Shown here: one piece after another, positions 46,530-60,215 of the stretch | Numbering within the stretch: position 1 is the first letter of the stretch | Layout of the letters: the number at the start of each line of letters is the position of its first letter | NCBI GenBank assembly: GCA_034190875.2 | Contig: CM067356.1 | Span: forward strand, 50,403,763-50,467,762 | From: Urechis unicinctus | Lineage: Eukaryota > Annelida > Polychaeta > Xenopneusta > Urechidae | Length of the DNA: 64,000 bases | Direction of reading: 5' to 3' | Position numbers and translations under genes: made by a program | Notes under the pieces: model-generated | The model's database searches: none | The model's input: only the letters and a program-made list of their open reading frames with translations | Told to the model about the DNA's origin: nothing

Positions 46530-49100
46530 TGATGAAGGAAGGCAGAAGCAAGCTGACAAACTGCATGGTTTTGTATGTTATTACTTATGGGAAGATGTGC
46601 AAAAATATGTTGCTGAATACACAATGGAAGATTGTCTGCAGATAAACCATATATTGTGTAACATATTTTCCTTGCCAAAAAAAATATACATTCAGCAAGA
46701 AGATATCACATTACGCCACGTGATATTATGAAATTCCAAGCATTTGCATCACAGAAATTACTGGAACGCCAAAGAAATTTAAATTACAACCCACGTAATA
46801 TCAAATTCTGCTGCTGACCTGCCAAATCAGAATCTCAAATTCTCACCAATTTCTTGAATAACACTTTCTCAGCTCGTTCTTAAAATAACGGTAACCCCAT
46901 TATGCCTCCTATTTGCTATTACTTGGTAATTCATTCGCACATACAAGCTGCTGCGTCTGCATTCCCATCCATTGCCATAACAATTATTTTGTAGTTGCTT
47001 GTTTCCAACAGAAGCCTTTTTTTATGATAGTCGTTAGCCCAAATTTTTGCATATGTTTTCAATAACTTAAGGCTGAGATGGATGATACAGCCCGTCATCG
47101 CCCATAAACACTTAATTGGGCTTATACGCCACAGCCAGATGCCAAATGTACACTGATCTTAAGTTATGAGGTGTGAAAATAAAACCTGGTTACGAAATGT
47201 GAGCCTGAAATGTCAAAAACATCGTCCTGAAATGGTACACAAATGCAGAGATGTTGTGCTTGCTCCCTGCAACTGTGATGATGTCCTGTGATAAATGCTG
47301 TACTGGATATTTAGGTATCGCCGATAGTAAAGTGCAATAGTCAGCTGTGTTATTGTCATTATGTGTAAGTAGTGGTGATAGGTATGAAGTTATGTTGATC
47401 CATTTGAAGGCTTCAATCATTAAAATAGAGGAGTGAAGCCAAAGTGATGTAATTGATACATGATGCAGTTTTTAACTGTATATATGTAATAGCCGATAAG
47501 GTAAATGACAGGATTACGTGAACTTACCTATTACTTTTTGAGACGTATGAACAAGAGAGACGCGCTATTATAATAGAATAGGAATCAATAACAATTAAAA
47601 CCAGCATGCTCGGATGCACATATGTCCCACACGGACATTGTTTCACCAACAACGTTCATAATTGCCGATTCAATCTGAGAGTATATAATTGCAATCTTGG
47701 ATTGTGCCATTTAAAATTGTCTGATCAATGTAATCTCCACTATCACCAACAACCGAGAAAGTGAAATATATATTGAAGGCAGTACCTTGCGTAACAAACG
47801 TATTAAAGATCATCGCGGGACATGTAACAATATATCTCCATCCGGCGCTGCCACCAGCTTATATACGTCACAATCGGTAATGGGTGATGGATTACAAATA
47901 AAGTAATCCATCCCGCTGCTCATGACAGTTTTCTGTAATATTGGCTATCTCTAAATGCGTCAGCCATTTCTTATATAAGAAATATACTTTACAGTCATTA
48001 TTCTTCGCGACCTGTTTTCAAAAGTGTCTTCTGTTTATCGTGAACAAATCATCGCTAGAAAAATAAGCAAAAAACTTTAATTTGGCAATTGTATTTCAGT
48101 GTACCGCGCAGATATATAAAAAGAAAACCCTCTCCACGGGTAATCTAATAAGTAAAGAGTCACTGTAAAGGTAAACAAATACGCGCATGCACATATACAC
48201 TCGCCCAGGCATACACACACACACAAACACAAAAATGTCATGTATGCTCGGATGTCAATTTTTTATCACCACCTTGTCCCTTTAGCGCTAATTGTCTCGT
48301 TGAGCTATACAAACTGGCTATATGTGCACGCAATCATGGCGCATGTCTGTGTTGTTGCATATATTATTTTCATTTATCAAACATACCTTGAAAATATCGA
48401 CTTCCGTGACGGTTTGATGGCAGCCTTGCCAACATATGCCAGATAATGCCGCAGTAAATAGTAGCTCATTCTATTGTTATATATAGCTTGCCCATTTGTT
48501 TACAACAATATTTCGCATTCGAGGATCATAACATTTCGTGGTTTTTCATTTACCCCGACCTGCGCAGGTAAGCAGCAATGTAGGTTCGTCTGTTACGCCG
48601 AGGAGGACAACGTGAATTGGTGACTCACATTTATTACATCAACTGACATACATTGTTTCGTATATTAAGTCACTCTTGTACGTCATTCTAGCATATTGAT
48701 GCATAATAAAATTTGAATTGTTATGATTGCCCCATAATCATTTTAATTCAGCTGTTGATAAAATTAATAGAAAATGACATAATGATATTATTCACGATTG
48801 ACATTTCGACCCACATGATTGAGGTTCAGTCTAGTGCTTCAATACATTAATTAGCACACATTGGTTAAGATAATAACAGCCAAATATTATATATCTATTA
48901 CTAAATATATTTGCACTGCCTTTAATGATGTATCGATTTCTACTTAGTTCCATTGCTGTAGTCCCGTGTCACAATCGTCGGGCGAGGCTGTAGATGACAG
49001 GTTTTCACGGGAGAGGTAACTAAAGGGATAACACCCGCTTAAAAATACAACAGCCTTCATATGAACATGGCACTGAAGTACTTATCTAGGTGCTCTGTTA
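46530..49100 (+). repeat. Module J, copy 3 (long)
   Basis: Collinear with 39,280-41,860 and, in part, 36,890-37,720. Its left end has a 71-codon frame from a GTG (46,519-46,731) that includes DKLHGFVCYYLWEDVQKYVA; the aligned frame of copy 2 has a stop after FKT, so it is not called as a gene. It contains a CA tract at 48,180-48,236. Confidence 0.8.
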
Positions 49101-50140
49101 GGAATATGTGAGATCGTGCAGTGCAACGTTGTTGGATGGTGAAAAACTCCTTAAATGATTACTATGCGATCGCCAAAGCCCATGTTGAGAAAGCTACAGG
49201 AATCACGTGTGATGACAAATGTCTGCACGCCATCTTCAGTGAAAACACCATGGACGACGGAAAATTAAACTATCCGCTTTTTCGGCGTAGGACCGTACTT
49301 ATCACCATCAGTGGTACCTCATTGCAGATAAGAGTGTTCTCAAATGAGTCTAAAACCTAAAGCAGACACAAATAGTTCGTAGGACGTTTTGTGCCCTCAA
49401 TCAACTTTTTCGTTTGTCTAAAATAACAAATCGCACGAGCTGTTACCCATCTAGAAATGATTGTGTCGTCCCTCCTAATGAATGCTACGTGTAAAACAAA
49501 AAATGTTTACGTGAAAATCTAAATGGCTATTTGACCATTATACAACGCATGTCAGTCAATATGATTAAAGAGGCATACACATTGTACTAACACCAGAATG
49601 ATCAGGTGAATCTTAAACGGAATGGTTAAATGATGCAAGTGTTATCAAATAAACAGCTAATATTTCTTAGTAACTAAGGTTCTATTTAGCGTATTTGCCC
49701 AGTCATATGTTGGTAAAATTAGTTCATGCTATTCGCTCTTTTGTTATTTCAATTAAGAAACAAGATGGCCTCTGCACATGCTAGCATTGTATTGTGTAAC
49801 TTTGCTTCATTGTACGATAATATATGATAAATAATACAAATTCAGTTGGTACTTATAGTCTGCTTAATGTATCAACAATGCTCATATTTAATCGCTCCGA
49901 TATTGTAATTGTAACCTATTATGAACGATAACATGTTCATATGGCCATCAACTGATAAAAGGGAAAAACGTTGCGTTACTATCAGCAACAGCCGTGTACC
50001 GCCATCGTGAACGATTACCGCATATTAAATGAAATAAGGCTTGACCATAGCTCTTCAACTCATTGCATAACACGTAAGCCGCGTTCTGAGTGCTGCAACT
50101 ATAAATGAAGCCCTACTATTTGAAAAGCGATGATAAATAT
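49100..50140. other. Non-coding, mostly unassigned
   Basis: A 79-codon frame at 49,121-49,360 has no recognised family. Positions 49,900-50,130 resemble 58,260-58,490 (CACGTAAGCCGCG / CACATAAGTCGCC, CTATAAATGAAGCC). Confidence 0.45.
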
Positions 50141-51330
50141 ACTGTCAAACCTGCATTCGCATAAACCATGATGGATCACTTCCTGACGCTTATTGTATTC
50201 AGCGTTTATGCATAATGCAAGGTCTTTCAAATCAAATAAATAGTGTGAAAAAGACATTTTGCAGGTTACTTCTGATACTTACGATGATCGCCAAACCCCG
50301 ACAGATGTCAGGTCAACAATCAAGAATGTATTGCAACTGTCAATGCCTGGCTCATTGTAAATCGGTGCTTACATTCACATCACAGCTAATGCCGGTTAGG
50401 ATACTTCAGCTGGCCAGATGCTCGGATTAGATGACATAAAATGCATGGACGCAAACAAAGCCTCAGAATATGCATAGCGTTGACCTATAATTTTGAAGGC
50501 TGCTGATATATAACTAGGAGTACCCATTCGTTATAACCAAATATTTTACTAAATAGTTTATTATGAGTTCAGTCGCTGATAGTGTGCTGATTTATGAGAC
50601 GTTATGCATGGTAATAGACCATTATTTGCTATCGTGAGTCGATGATGTGTTTCATGGCGTAGTAAAAAGCCATTCTCCGAGTTGGTTCACAAGCGGAAAA
50701 ATGACAGCGGCATCTCTATAGTTATTTCGTGGGAATTGGGGATATTGACGCGATCCGTGATTGAATACGAGCACTTTAAAAATCAATTGTGTATTTCTCG
50801 ATGAGAGCATGTGATGTGAAGCTCTAAATATATGATATGTGATAGAGAATAAAAGTTACATAAACCTCGCATGTATCAAGATTCAACTTGCATTTTCCGG
50901 ATTTTGTCTTGCCATGGACAAAAACCATTGGTTTTTTATTTTGATCAAAGACTGTGTAACATTTTGTCTGCCCTCAAATTGGTACCTTTTCGTAACTAAC
51001 CGCGTTATTTATGTCTATTTTGGAAGGCGTTCTGACACGGACCATTCGGCAGTGGACTAATTGCTCGTAAACGGTGGTTTGAGTAATGGCTGCGAGAATT
51101 CCCGTCATTTAACAATTGAACATCGTTGCTGGCGGTCTACCTCACGAATTTGTTTATTTTATGCACATGTTATCATATTCACCAATAATAGAAGCAGCGA
51201 CCATATGGTACATTGTTTTGCGTACGCTGGTTTATTAATAAGCTGGTGCTAGTTTGCCTTCCAACGACACGTGTACGCCGGCACATTCATGTGCTTCCGA
51301 CAAACATTACCAGCGTGTTGTGTGGTTAAT
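50140..51330 (+). repeat. Module H, extended copy 3
   Basis: Partner of 33,560-34,240, with ATGATGGATCACTTCCTGAC, ACATCACAGCTAATGCC, GGATACTTCAG and TTAATAAGCTGGTGCTAG, followed by CTTCCGACAAACATTAC. Confidence 0.65.
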
Positions 51331-51465
51331 AATGCAACCAAATGATGTGACGAGATCATTTCTCGCCTACTTTATCAATATTTACACAGCTCATCAACGA
51401 CCACAAACCTTTCAGTAACATAAGGTTGCATGGGCACATGCGAATGACCATTATGCAATATGCAT

Positions 51466-51467
51466 AC

Positions 51468-51498
<31 letters not shown>

Positions 51499-51825
51499 CA
51501 TACATACATACATACATTACATACAGCTCATACATACATACATACAACATACATTACAGTAACATACATACATACATACATACATACATACATACGTGAC
51601 ATACGTACATACATACATACATACATACATACATACATACATACATACATACATACATACATACATACATACATACATACATACATACATACATACATAC
51701 ATACATACATACATACATACATACATACATACATACATACATACATACATACATACATACATACATACATACATACATACATACATACATACATACATAC
51801 ATACATACATACATACATACATACA

Positions 51826-51854
<29 letters not shown>
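51466..51854. repeat. (ACAT)n microsatellite, ~390 bp
   Basis: Tetranucleotide array with a few interruptions before 51,610, then about 245 bases without a break. The 138- and 180-codon frames on either strand are repeat artefacts. Confidence 0.97.
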
Positions 51855-51859
<5 letters not shown>

Positions 51860-52762
51860 AGGCCATAAAAATCGTATATCGCTTCGGTTTGTGGGGAAAT
51901 TGGGTGATTAGGCATATAACTGTGCTCCTTCATAGCTTCTTACTATTTCGAACACTTACTAAAATGAATAGAATTATCCTACCGTGCTCTACATATCTGT
52001 AAACATGTTAATATGATAATGTTATATGCTCACATATTGTTATTCTTGCCTTTCTAGCGAATGCTACGTTATAAAAACTGGAAAAGAATTATTTTGTGGT
52101 GTTTGATAAGCATGCAAAACGTGACGGTTGACTTGATTAAAAAAAAATTCCGCTGCGCTAAAAGGAACGAACAGAAATTGTTTCTTGGCGCCAGAATTGA
52201 CACAGGAATACGTAACATTCTGCGGTTCGAAAGCTGAAAACATATCGCTAATTTTCATGAGGCGCGTAGCGCAATCGGCTATGCGATATACGTGACCGCT
52301 AATAGATGTAGGGGTTTTGGTTTTGCCCAGTGATAATTTATCACAGCTGTGGATGCATGCACGAATGACAAAGTAAACAGTTTTACAACGAAAAATACGT
52401 TTGGATCGTCAATGCAACAATGGATTGACATCAACAATATAAGTACAGGGTCCCTGAAATCTGTGGTTATTGAAGCTCGTTTTGTTTATGTACTCTGCAA
52501 CAAATAACAACAAACCAAGTGAACGCGTATATAAGAAATCGACATGTTATTACAATAAAACAAAAATATATATATATATAAATATATATCTATATATGTA
52601 TATATATAAATATATATATATATATATACATATTTACTTATTTATATATATATATGAATATTGATATATATATATATATATATATGAATATGTATATATG
52701 AATATATAAATATATATTTATATAAATATATATATATGTATATATATGTATACATACATATA

Positions 52763-52820
<58 letters not shown>

Positions 52821-53870
52821 TTCATACACATATGTGTATTATGTACATACATATATTTATATCATTATATACTGTATGAATTATCATATGAATATGTAAT
52901 GTGATAAAATTATTATTTTCACAGGCTAGACTATGTTAACTTATTTACTTCAATGCATTTGCGTGTTTTTTCTTGTTAATGACACGCGTCTACCAATAAG
53001 AGAAGGTGCATTGCATATGCATATCTACTTAACTGACGTTTAGCAAATTACTGCGTATCCCATGTATAAAATGATCGGGTCAGAGCTAATCATGACACAG
53101 GTATGTTATAACCTAGACCCAACTGTGTTCATTGATGTCTCACAAGTGTTTGTGACAAGAAGAGCCTTCAAACGCCAGCAACAACCGGGGTGTAGCAATT
53201 AAGACCATGGTTCAGGCAAAAGCCGCTATCCTATCAATCATAACTCTCATTCGTTGTAAAATATGCGTGCTTTAAACCTGTTGCACCGTCGCATGGTAAA
53301 CCGATCATAGGGTAAATAATTCGGTGGAACCAATGGGGTCGCTGTTTTTGAAATATAAATAATCTTAACCAAACCCGGTTGTCGTTGCTCCTCGGACATG
53401 CTAGCTTTATGATATTGGAAATTGAATGCTGGCACCTACTCCTCCAAGGCACATGTTTGACAACTGATGGAGGAGCTAGAATAAGATGCTTACCAGCGAG
53501 AGCAGGAATTGCGAAGAAGAACGCAACCTCAATAATGTGCGAAGCTCAATATCAATGATACATGTTTACTCGATTTCACTTTAGCGACATTGCTAAACCA
53601 GATATTTTCAACTAAAAATGTGGTCTCCTTTCGTGAATATCTTGAGGACGATAGTAGCAGGTTAATTATATATACGACGGGTGGATGTGAGAGGTGGTAG
53701 GGGTGGGGCGCTGGTATTTCGCCGAATATCGTCATTATGGTTAAGCGTATGAGCGGATGGGGATTCAAATGCATTACCGTTATTCATTCAATAAATTAAC
53801 TGACTTATTGTCGATATCATATCCACTGATGCATCATCTCTATTAGATGCAAGTGCTCCCAGACAATATC
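51860..53870. other. Non-coding with a TA-rich tract at 52,566-52,815
   Basis: TA repeats with ATAAAT and GAATAT variants occupy 52,566-52,815. No gene was recognised in the rest. Confidence 0.55.
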
Positions 53871-54291
53871 AAACCTAACCCATGCGAGTCTGTCCATCTT
53901 GTGCAACTGTAACGTCAGGCACGGCTGCAACGTCACCACAGAAGGCTAAGTTGAAGTCAGCGTGTTTTCCAGTGATGACAGGCGAGAGTTAAAGAACAGA
54001 GGTGATAACTGGCAATAAATCACACACCGCATTATGCAAACATTCCAGAGCGTCATATGTCTACAACTGGTACACATGCACACACTAATCAAACGTTACT
54101 CCAACGATTGAAAAAAATTGGGGAAGGTGCAGGAAATGCTGGAAATGATTCAAGTATCAGTATATTAATGACGAACGTATGCCGCTATGGAATAAGGAGC
54201 GATCTGATGTACCGTACGAAGAATATAAAATTAGCTCTTTTCATTGGAATAGCAGTGAAGATTTGCAGATTATATTGAGCCACTTCCGTTA

Positions 54292-54464
54292 TTATAGTGA
54301 TAATGGTAATGAAGTGTATTTCAATGCATCAAACACTAGCAATGGCATGTTCCAGCTGAACTGATTATATAAAAGGACCATTATAGTGATAATGGTAATG
54401 AAGTGTATTTCAAAGCATCAAACACTAGCAATGGCATGTTCCAGCTGATCTGATTATATAAAAG
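54292..54464 (+). repeat. Recent 89 bp tandem duplication
   Basis: TTATAGTGATAATGGTAATG begins at 54,292 and 54,381. The copies differ at two bases (CAATGCATC/CAAAGCATC and GAACTG/GATCTG). Confidence 0.95.
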
Positions 54465-54552
54465 TAGCAATCGCAATAGACACGGTCAGTCGAATATCAC
54501 AAGGAACGTATTCTCAATCGCAAATATATATGGAGAGACATGGTGCAGTTTA

Positions 54553-54820
54553 CATCAATTCGTGTAAAATCTAAGCAATTTATTAACTTTCAGGAATAGT
54601 TCAGTTTAAATATAGCACGTAAAACAAAAAGCATTACGCATTACGATAGACATATTAACTATGTGTAGAGGAACGCCTCACAAATGGGTTGTTCGGTAAA
54701 TACTATGCGGTTAGTAACAATACATGCAAAAAATTTCAAAAGGTAAAACAAAATCAATTCGTGTAAAATGTAAGCAATTTATTAACTTTTTCAGGAATGA
54801 GTTCACAAGTTTAAATGAAA
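54553..54820 (+). repeat. Direct repeat at ~199 bp spacing
   Basis: ATCAATTCGTGTAAAAT.T and AAGCAATTTATTAACTTT occur at 54,554 and 54,753, followed in both by CAGGAAT. Confidence 0.85.
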
Positions 54821-54829
54821 CATACACGT

Positions 54830-57800
54830 AGCAATGTAAAGATCTTAATGAATAAGACGCTTAACCATTGTTTGTAACCGTAGAACACTAGAAAATGACG
54901 ATTAACTAGTCTGTGTTGTATCAAGATGCACCCGAACAAGGATGGATATCATTGACCATTCGCAAACACCGTGCTGTTGTTTGGACGGTAAATCCTCACA
55001 AAAACACGAATACTTATAAACAACAAGGTTCGTCGTCAAGCATTTAACTATTTCATAGAATAATGATTATTCTCAGCCTAGCGTTACTTAACGATTGCCT
55101 ATTTTGCTTTTCAAATACAATTGCATAAATGATAAAGGGCTATAGCTTCGAAATGATACGCTTGCAATGACATTTCTGATGGTCAAGTGTGCAATAGAAC
55201 TACACCAAGCGGAAAGATAACTGGTTTTTATAGTATTATTCATAGAATCACATGGTGTCTGAGATTGGCGGTTACCTCTTCAACCTCCCTTTGATAACTC
55301 CATCCTGCAATTGCGTCATAAAAGACTCTATCCACTCAGGCAATACTCGCTTATTGTCTTATTGTCGTCTCATTGAAGTTATGAATTTGCGACAGGATTC
55401 ATTGCTTATTATTTTGATTCAAGACATGTTATCGACCCTCTAAAGTTTTGAGCAATAACCATTGACAAGAAGGACATCGCAATAGCACCAGAGATAATTG
55501 TACAAGGTGCGTACAAGAGAATTCCGCTGATGGTTTGTGGAACATGAACACACACATACATACACACACACACACAACTCAGACACACACACATACATAC
55601 ACACACATACACACACGCATTCGTTCCTCATATCCTTTATTATGACATAATTCGACAAAAGGCAACATGGAATACATTGTGGCAGTACTACCGTTGAAGG
55701 ACTAAAGCTTGAAGCAAAAGTGCTTATGATAGGGTACCGCGTAATGCTTTTATCTATGCCATGAAAGGATTAGGATGTTGGATGTCAATGTTACTAGCAA
55801 TCGCTACCACATCCAGTAGTTCCCAGATGGGTCTAGGCTCAGCAACTATCGCAGCTACCATTGGTGTTCCTATGTACCCGCAAATTCAACACCATGTGCA
55901 CAAAAGACGGGTTTCTAGGTTGGTGGCATTGCCTGATGTTAATGAAGGCTTGTTGCTAGCTAGGGCTACTGCTCAACTTCTTTGAAGAATCTGGTATGGT
56001 ACTGAACGAAAGGTTATCGATAGAAACACATTACACCGTCAGCCTGTCACCGTCAGAGGCAAGGTATGTTTACTTGGGATCCAAGTTCACCACGATGGGA
56101 GAACCAAGTCTGCTGTGAGAACCAATTGTAAAGATGCAAATGTTGGGGATTATAGGATGGTGTCACATTGCGCTATGTGAATCTGGTATGATACTGGCGA
56201 AAGACGACTTTAACGAGTGCTTATATGAATCGACCTGGATGGTGGCGAATTAAGCATGTAATTGGGGTAGGCATATACAGAACGAACTCAGTGTGCTAGT
56301 AAATGTTGGTATGCTGTTTTCCCGTTAGTGTAATATTCATGTGAAGACTAACAAGCTACAGCGATAATGGGTTTGTCGAAAGTCTGATATCATTTATATG
56401 TCCATTGGTGATTAATTATTTAGGTTTAGTGGCTATAAGGCAACACGATACATCAACAGGTGCGTACATAATTAGTTGCAGTTGTTAAGGCTTCATTTTG
56501 ATAATGAGCTCAGCTTATATTTGCCTGCCGTTAGTTCTAATGTATGCTCCGCATTAAAGTAATAATCCTACCAATGATGCATCATAAACATGATTCTATG
56601 GTCATATACTAGCATGCTGTTTTCTGCATGTTTCAGAGAGGGTCATCATGTTTCAGTATCTGTCATTTATTATCGCCTGGGCAATTTTGATTGTGCTATT
56701 TACTCTTCCTATATTTATTTGTCTTTCATCGACGACATACAACCGCTAAAAGTTATGCTTCTGTTCTGTCACATCTTGTTCTCGATACGGATGGGTGGTC
56801 GGAGATGAGTAAGCTGGGGTAAGAGGATGAGATGTCAAGAACATCGCTTTTTGCGAGGGTATATTCATTTGATGACATCGATAAAAGTTGCACAATCAAA
56901 TCAACTTAATGCATGCTGCAAAACACTCTGGTTTATAATGCTGTTGACATAGAAATTGTGTTTGTTGCAGGAAGCAAATGTATCACCTGAACTTGGACTG
57001 TCGCATATTACTGATGATCTTGTACGAGAATGATAATCTTCAGGTAAACGCCCTGAAGCTCAGTCACTTTATCTAGAAAGCCAAGAGTAATGTTCAGCTG
57101 TATGTCGATATTGACAGTTAAAGCATGCGCACACATTCGTATGTCATATACTGTGGTGCCTACAAACAATGGTGCACGACGTTTTCTGCTGGTCTGTGAT
57201 AAGAGCTTCAATACGTTCTAACAACCAAAATCTCATACAAAAGTGCGTGCAAATGAAAATGAAGTGTCTTAAACATAGTGAAAAATGCACAACGTTTTAC
57301 ATGGTAACATGTAGTGTGATGATCCATAAACAATCGTATTTCTGCATAGTTTTTTTTTTTTCTTCGTATATACGGTGGTGTTGCTGGTAAATGGGCAAAT
57401 ATTAAAACGTATATTGCGGTTGGTATCATTATGTACACGAAGAGCTCATAGCTACATATCTGTTGATCCGACGACGAAGTCAATGAAAGGTTATATTCAT
57501 AGAGTAGTTGATCATGTTGATTTGTAAGGATTAGGGGGAGCGGAAGAATATCCTAGAATAACAATAATGATAATTCTATCACTAACAAAGCCTATTATGA
57601 GACCGTGGGTTAGGGCTTGAATGCATAGCACTACTAATATTTAAAATCCCGTTTAGGGGTTGTCCTTAGACAGGTGGTGTATGTGATAGCAACATGGGTT
57701 GTCAAAAACCTTCACAGCTCGCACGAAACACATAACTTTCCACGCATCTGCGGGGCATTTAACATCCACACTTTATCGAAATGTAGAGAACGGAAAGTAT

Positions 57801-58240
57801 TGGCTGGAACATTTCCCTGAATAATTTACTATATAAGCGCCACAACTATCCCAAGTTGACACCTGAGTTACATCAGCATCGGTCTGTTTTGACCGCTGCA
57901 CTTCGTAGTTAATTGAACGCTCTTTCTGGTTATTCACTTTCATTGGGGTGGAAATAAAGCCAAAAGCGTATAACACTGTAAACATAAGATTAATTATTTC
58001 GAGAAGAGTACCAAAACATGAAAGAAAAGCTTTCTCATTCGTATTCTATGTGTGGCACTCAAACATAATGGGGGCATAAGGTGAATGTTTTGCGAAGAAT
58101 TTCGTTGTAACACGGAGCATTTTACATGCCATTGATATTTCTTTGCCAGATTATATTCCAGTATAACGTTCTCGTATACTAAATATCTTAAACTAATATG
58201 GCATAGTTAGTTAGTTAGGTAGAAATATTTTACAGCATGC
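54830..58240. other. Non-coding, mostly unassigned
   Basis: CA/CATA tract at 55,548-55,622. A 74-codon ATG-like frame at 55,761-55,985 with a hydrophobic start (MLLAIATT) is not recognised. ATCTGGTATG.TACTG recurs at about 55,988 and 56,180. A weak module H core is at 56,500. No gene is called. Confidence 0.45.
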
Positions 58241-58559
58241 GGAATAACAGTAAGCTTAATGTACATAGATCAACGATATGTAATAAAATGATGGTTTACG
58301 GTATTATCATAATCATCAATTAAACAATTGTGTCATCTGTTAGCGAGAGGAATATGCCGACTTGAACTACCACTGCATGTTAATACAACAAGGATTGAGT
58401 ACAAGACTTCAAATCATTGTACAACACATAAGTCGCCTCGTGCCTTCCCAGCGTAAAGCTATAAATGAAGCCGTACCATCGTGGCTAAATTGTTTTGCAA
58501 AGTGTAGCCATTGCCCTTTCCGATGTGCGTTAAATACCATGTTGGGCTTCTCTAATATC

Positions 58560-60215
58560 ATTTTAATCATTAAATGCCTTTCCTAGCAGGTTCAAATAAA
58601 TGTCAGAATATGAGATGAAAATTTTCCCTGATTAGCTTAGTTCTCTGTGGAGGTGGTACAAGCTTTTGCACCTATAGCACAGTACAGTCCAATATGAACC
58701 GCTATGATTATCAGCTCATATAAGCCACACTTGTAACTTAATGTGCTTTGTGGATTTTTAATGGCGGGATTGGCTGGCATTAACATTCAAAGCATCGGAC
58801 TGGTACCTGAGCAAAATATAAATGTGAAACAGTGATGGTGGAATGGATATTTCCATAATTACTGCGCTTACAAGCATCAACTTCATCACCAATGGTCTTG
58901 CATATGTCTGGTATATTCAACTGCAATGTCTTATTAACATAATATGTCACAAACATTCAATGTCAATGGTGCATTGTTCGGTTGACAAGACCGGAATGAA
59001 AACTTAACTAGCGTTTGACCTCTTTGGACACATTTGCAGTTATCATCATCCCATAGACTACCCTTAAACCGACAGTTCCTCGTGCTGGCAAAATGCCAGG
59101 GGTGTTTATGCAGATACCAGAAGTCATGCATCCTACAATCGTGCATTATTCAATATCGTTGCAAGTCACATGAGCGTTAGGTGTTGCAGTGTCATGCTCT
59201 AGGAAACGTCATGGATATCTAAGAGTTGAGTCAGTAATGCTTTTCATGTTTGACAAATAATTGCTATATTTCTACATACTGTTTGGTACTAAGCCCTAAA
59301 TGGTTCCTTTACAAAGGGTAATTAAAGCACTTTTTAGCTGTAAAATTTTTCTGGTTATTGACTAGTATATATCACTCATTTGGTAGCTGCTGATTCAGGA
59401 TTGATCGACGGTCGTTGCGAATTCTTTGACCTTTTATTCTCCTAAATTATCAAAGATTGTTTCAAATCGAATGTAATGATCTCTTTAAAAGAACATTCCC
59501 AAAGAACAGTAGCAACTTCGCAACCAAAAATTGACAGCTATTCCGGCGGGGGTTGCAGAAAATGTTTTACTTTTCCATTAAACATTCCATGCAAGATTGA
59601 TAATTGTGAGATGTAGTTTGTAATCCACAGTTAGTGTATAGTACGCACCACGTGGGTGCTCTTCTTGAATGCCTGCGAAACAAAATAACTGCGATATAGT
59701 CATAGGAATACCACAATACATAATAAGTGGGGAAGTTTCTAGACGATAAGTAAGAATATATTCAAAATTGTGTCATGTAATCGTTGTGGCTTAGTCCAAT
59801 TATGTCTTGCTAAATTATATGCTTTGACGTTGATAGATGGTATACAATTCGATAACCGAAGTTTACGCATCGAATGTCAGCCAAAACATCGATCTTTTTG
59901 CTGCAAATAATCTTGCTGCAGCCTCATCAACATTGAAACGCCACGCCTCGGAGTGTAGCACTTGTTCATATCATTTGCTATTTAAGCTGCTGGCAATGTC
60001 GTATCCTGTGCGATACTTATCGATGTCAATTCACAATCATTCTGTAGTTCTGGTAATGTCCTACTTGGTAGGCATACTCAGTCGATTGCATCATTAACTA
60101 TTAATGAGCTGCTCAACATAGGTGTAGTATGATAGCACGGTTTTGGACGTCAATATGGTGATTATATATATCATGAATTAACACCGTAATCAAAGGGCAG
60201 CCTCCAACGTTAGTG
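58560..60215 (+). repeat. Module A, copy 2 (core inverted)
   Basis: Flanks 58,560-58,940 and 59,818-60,215 match copy 1 directly. The core 58,943-59,787 matches 462-1,238 only in reverse complement (for example GCGTTTGACCTCTTTG, GTTAGGTGTTGCAGT, TGTTTGGTACTAAGCCC, TGTGTCATGTAATCG). The last part, 60,030-60,160, is about 97% identical by eye to 1,862-1,990. Confidence 0.8.

Noticed and set aside
46519..46731. 71-codon frame with a protein-like sequence at the left of module J copy 3
   Set aside because: GTG start, and the aligned frame in copy 2 carries a stop; no family recognised.
51460..52002. 180-codon plus-strand frame and 138-codon minus-strand frame
   Set aside because: Same (ACAT)n artefact; the non-repeat tails have no domain signal.
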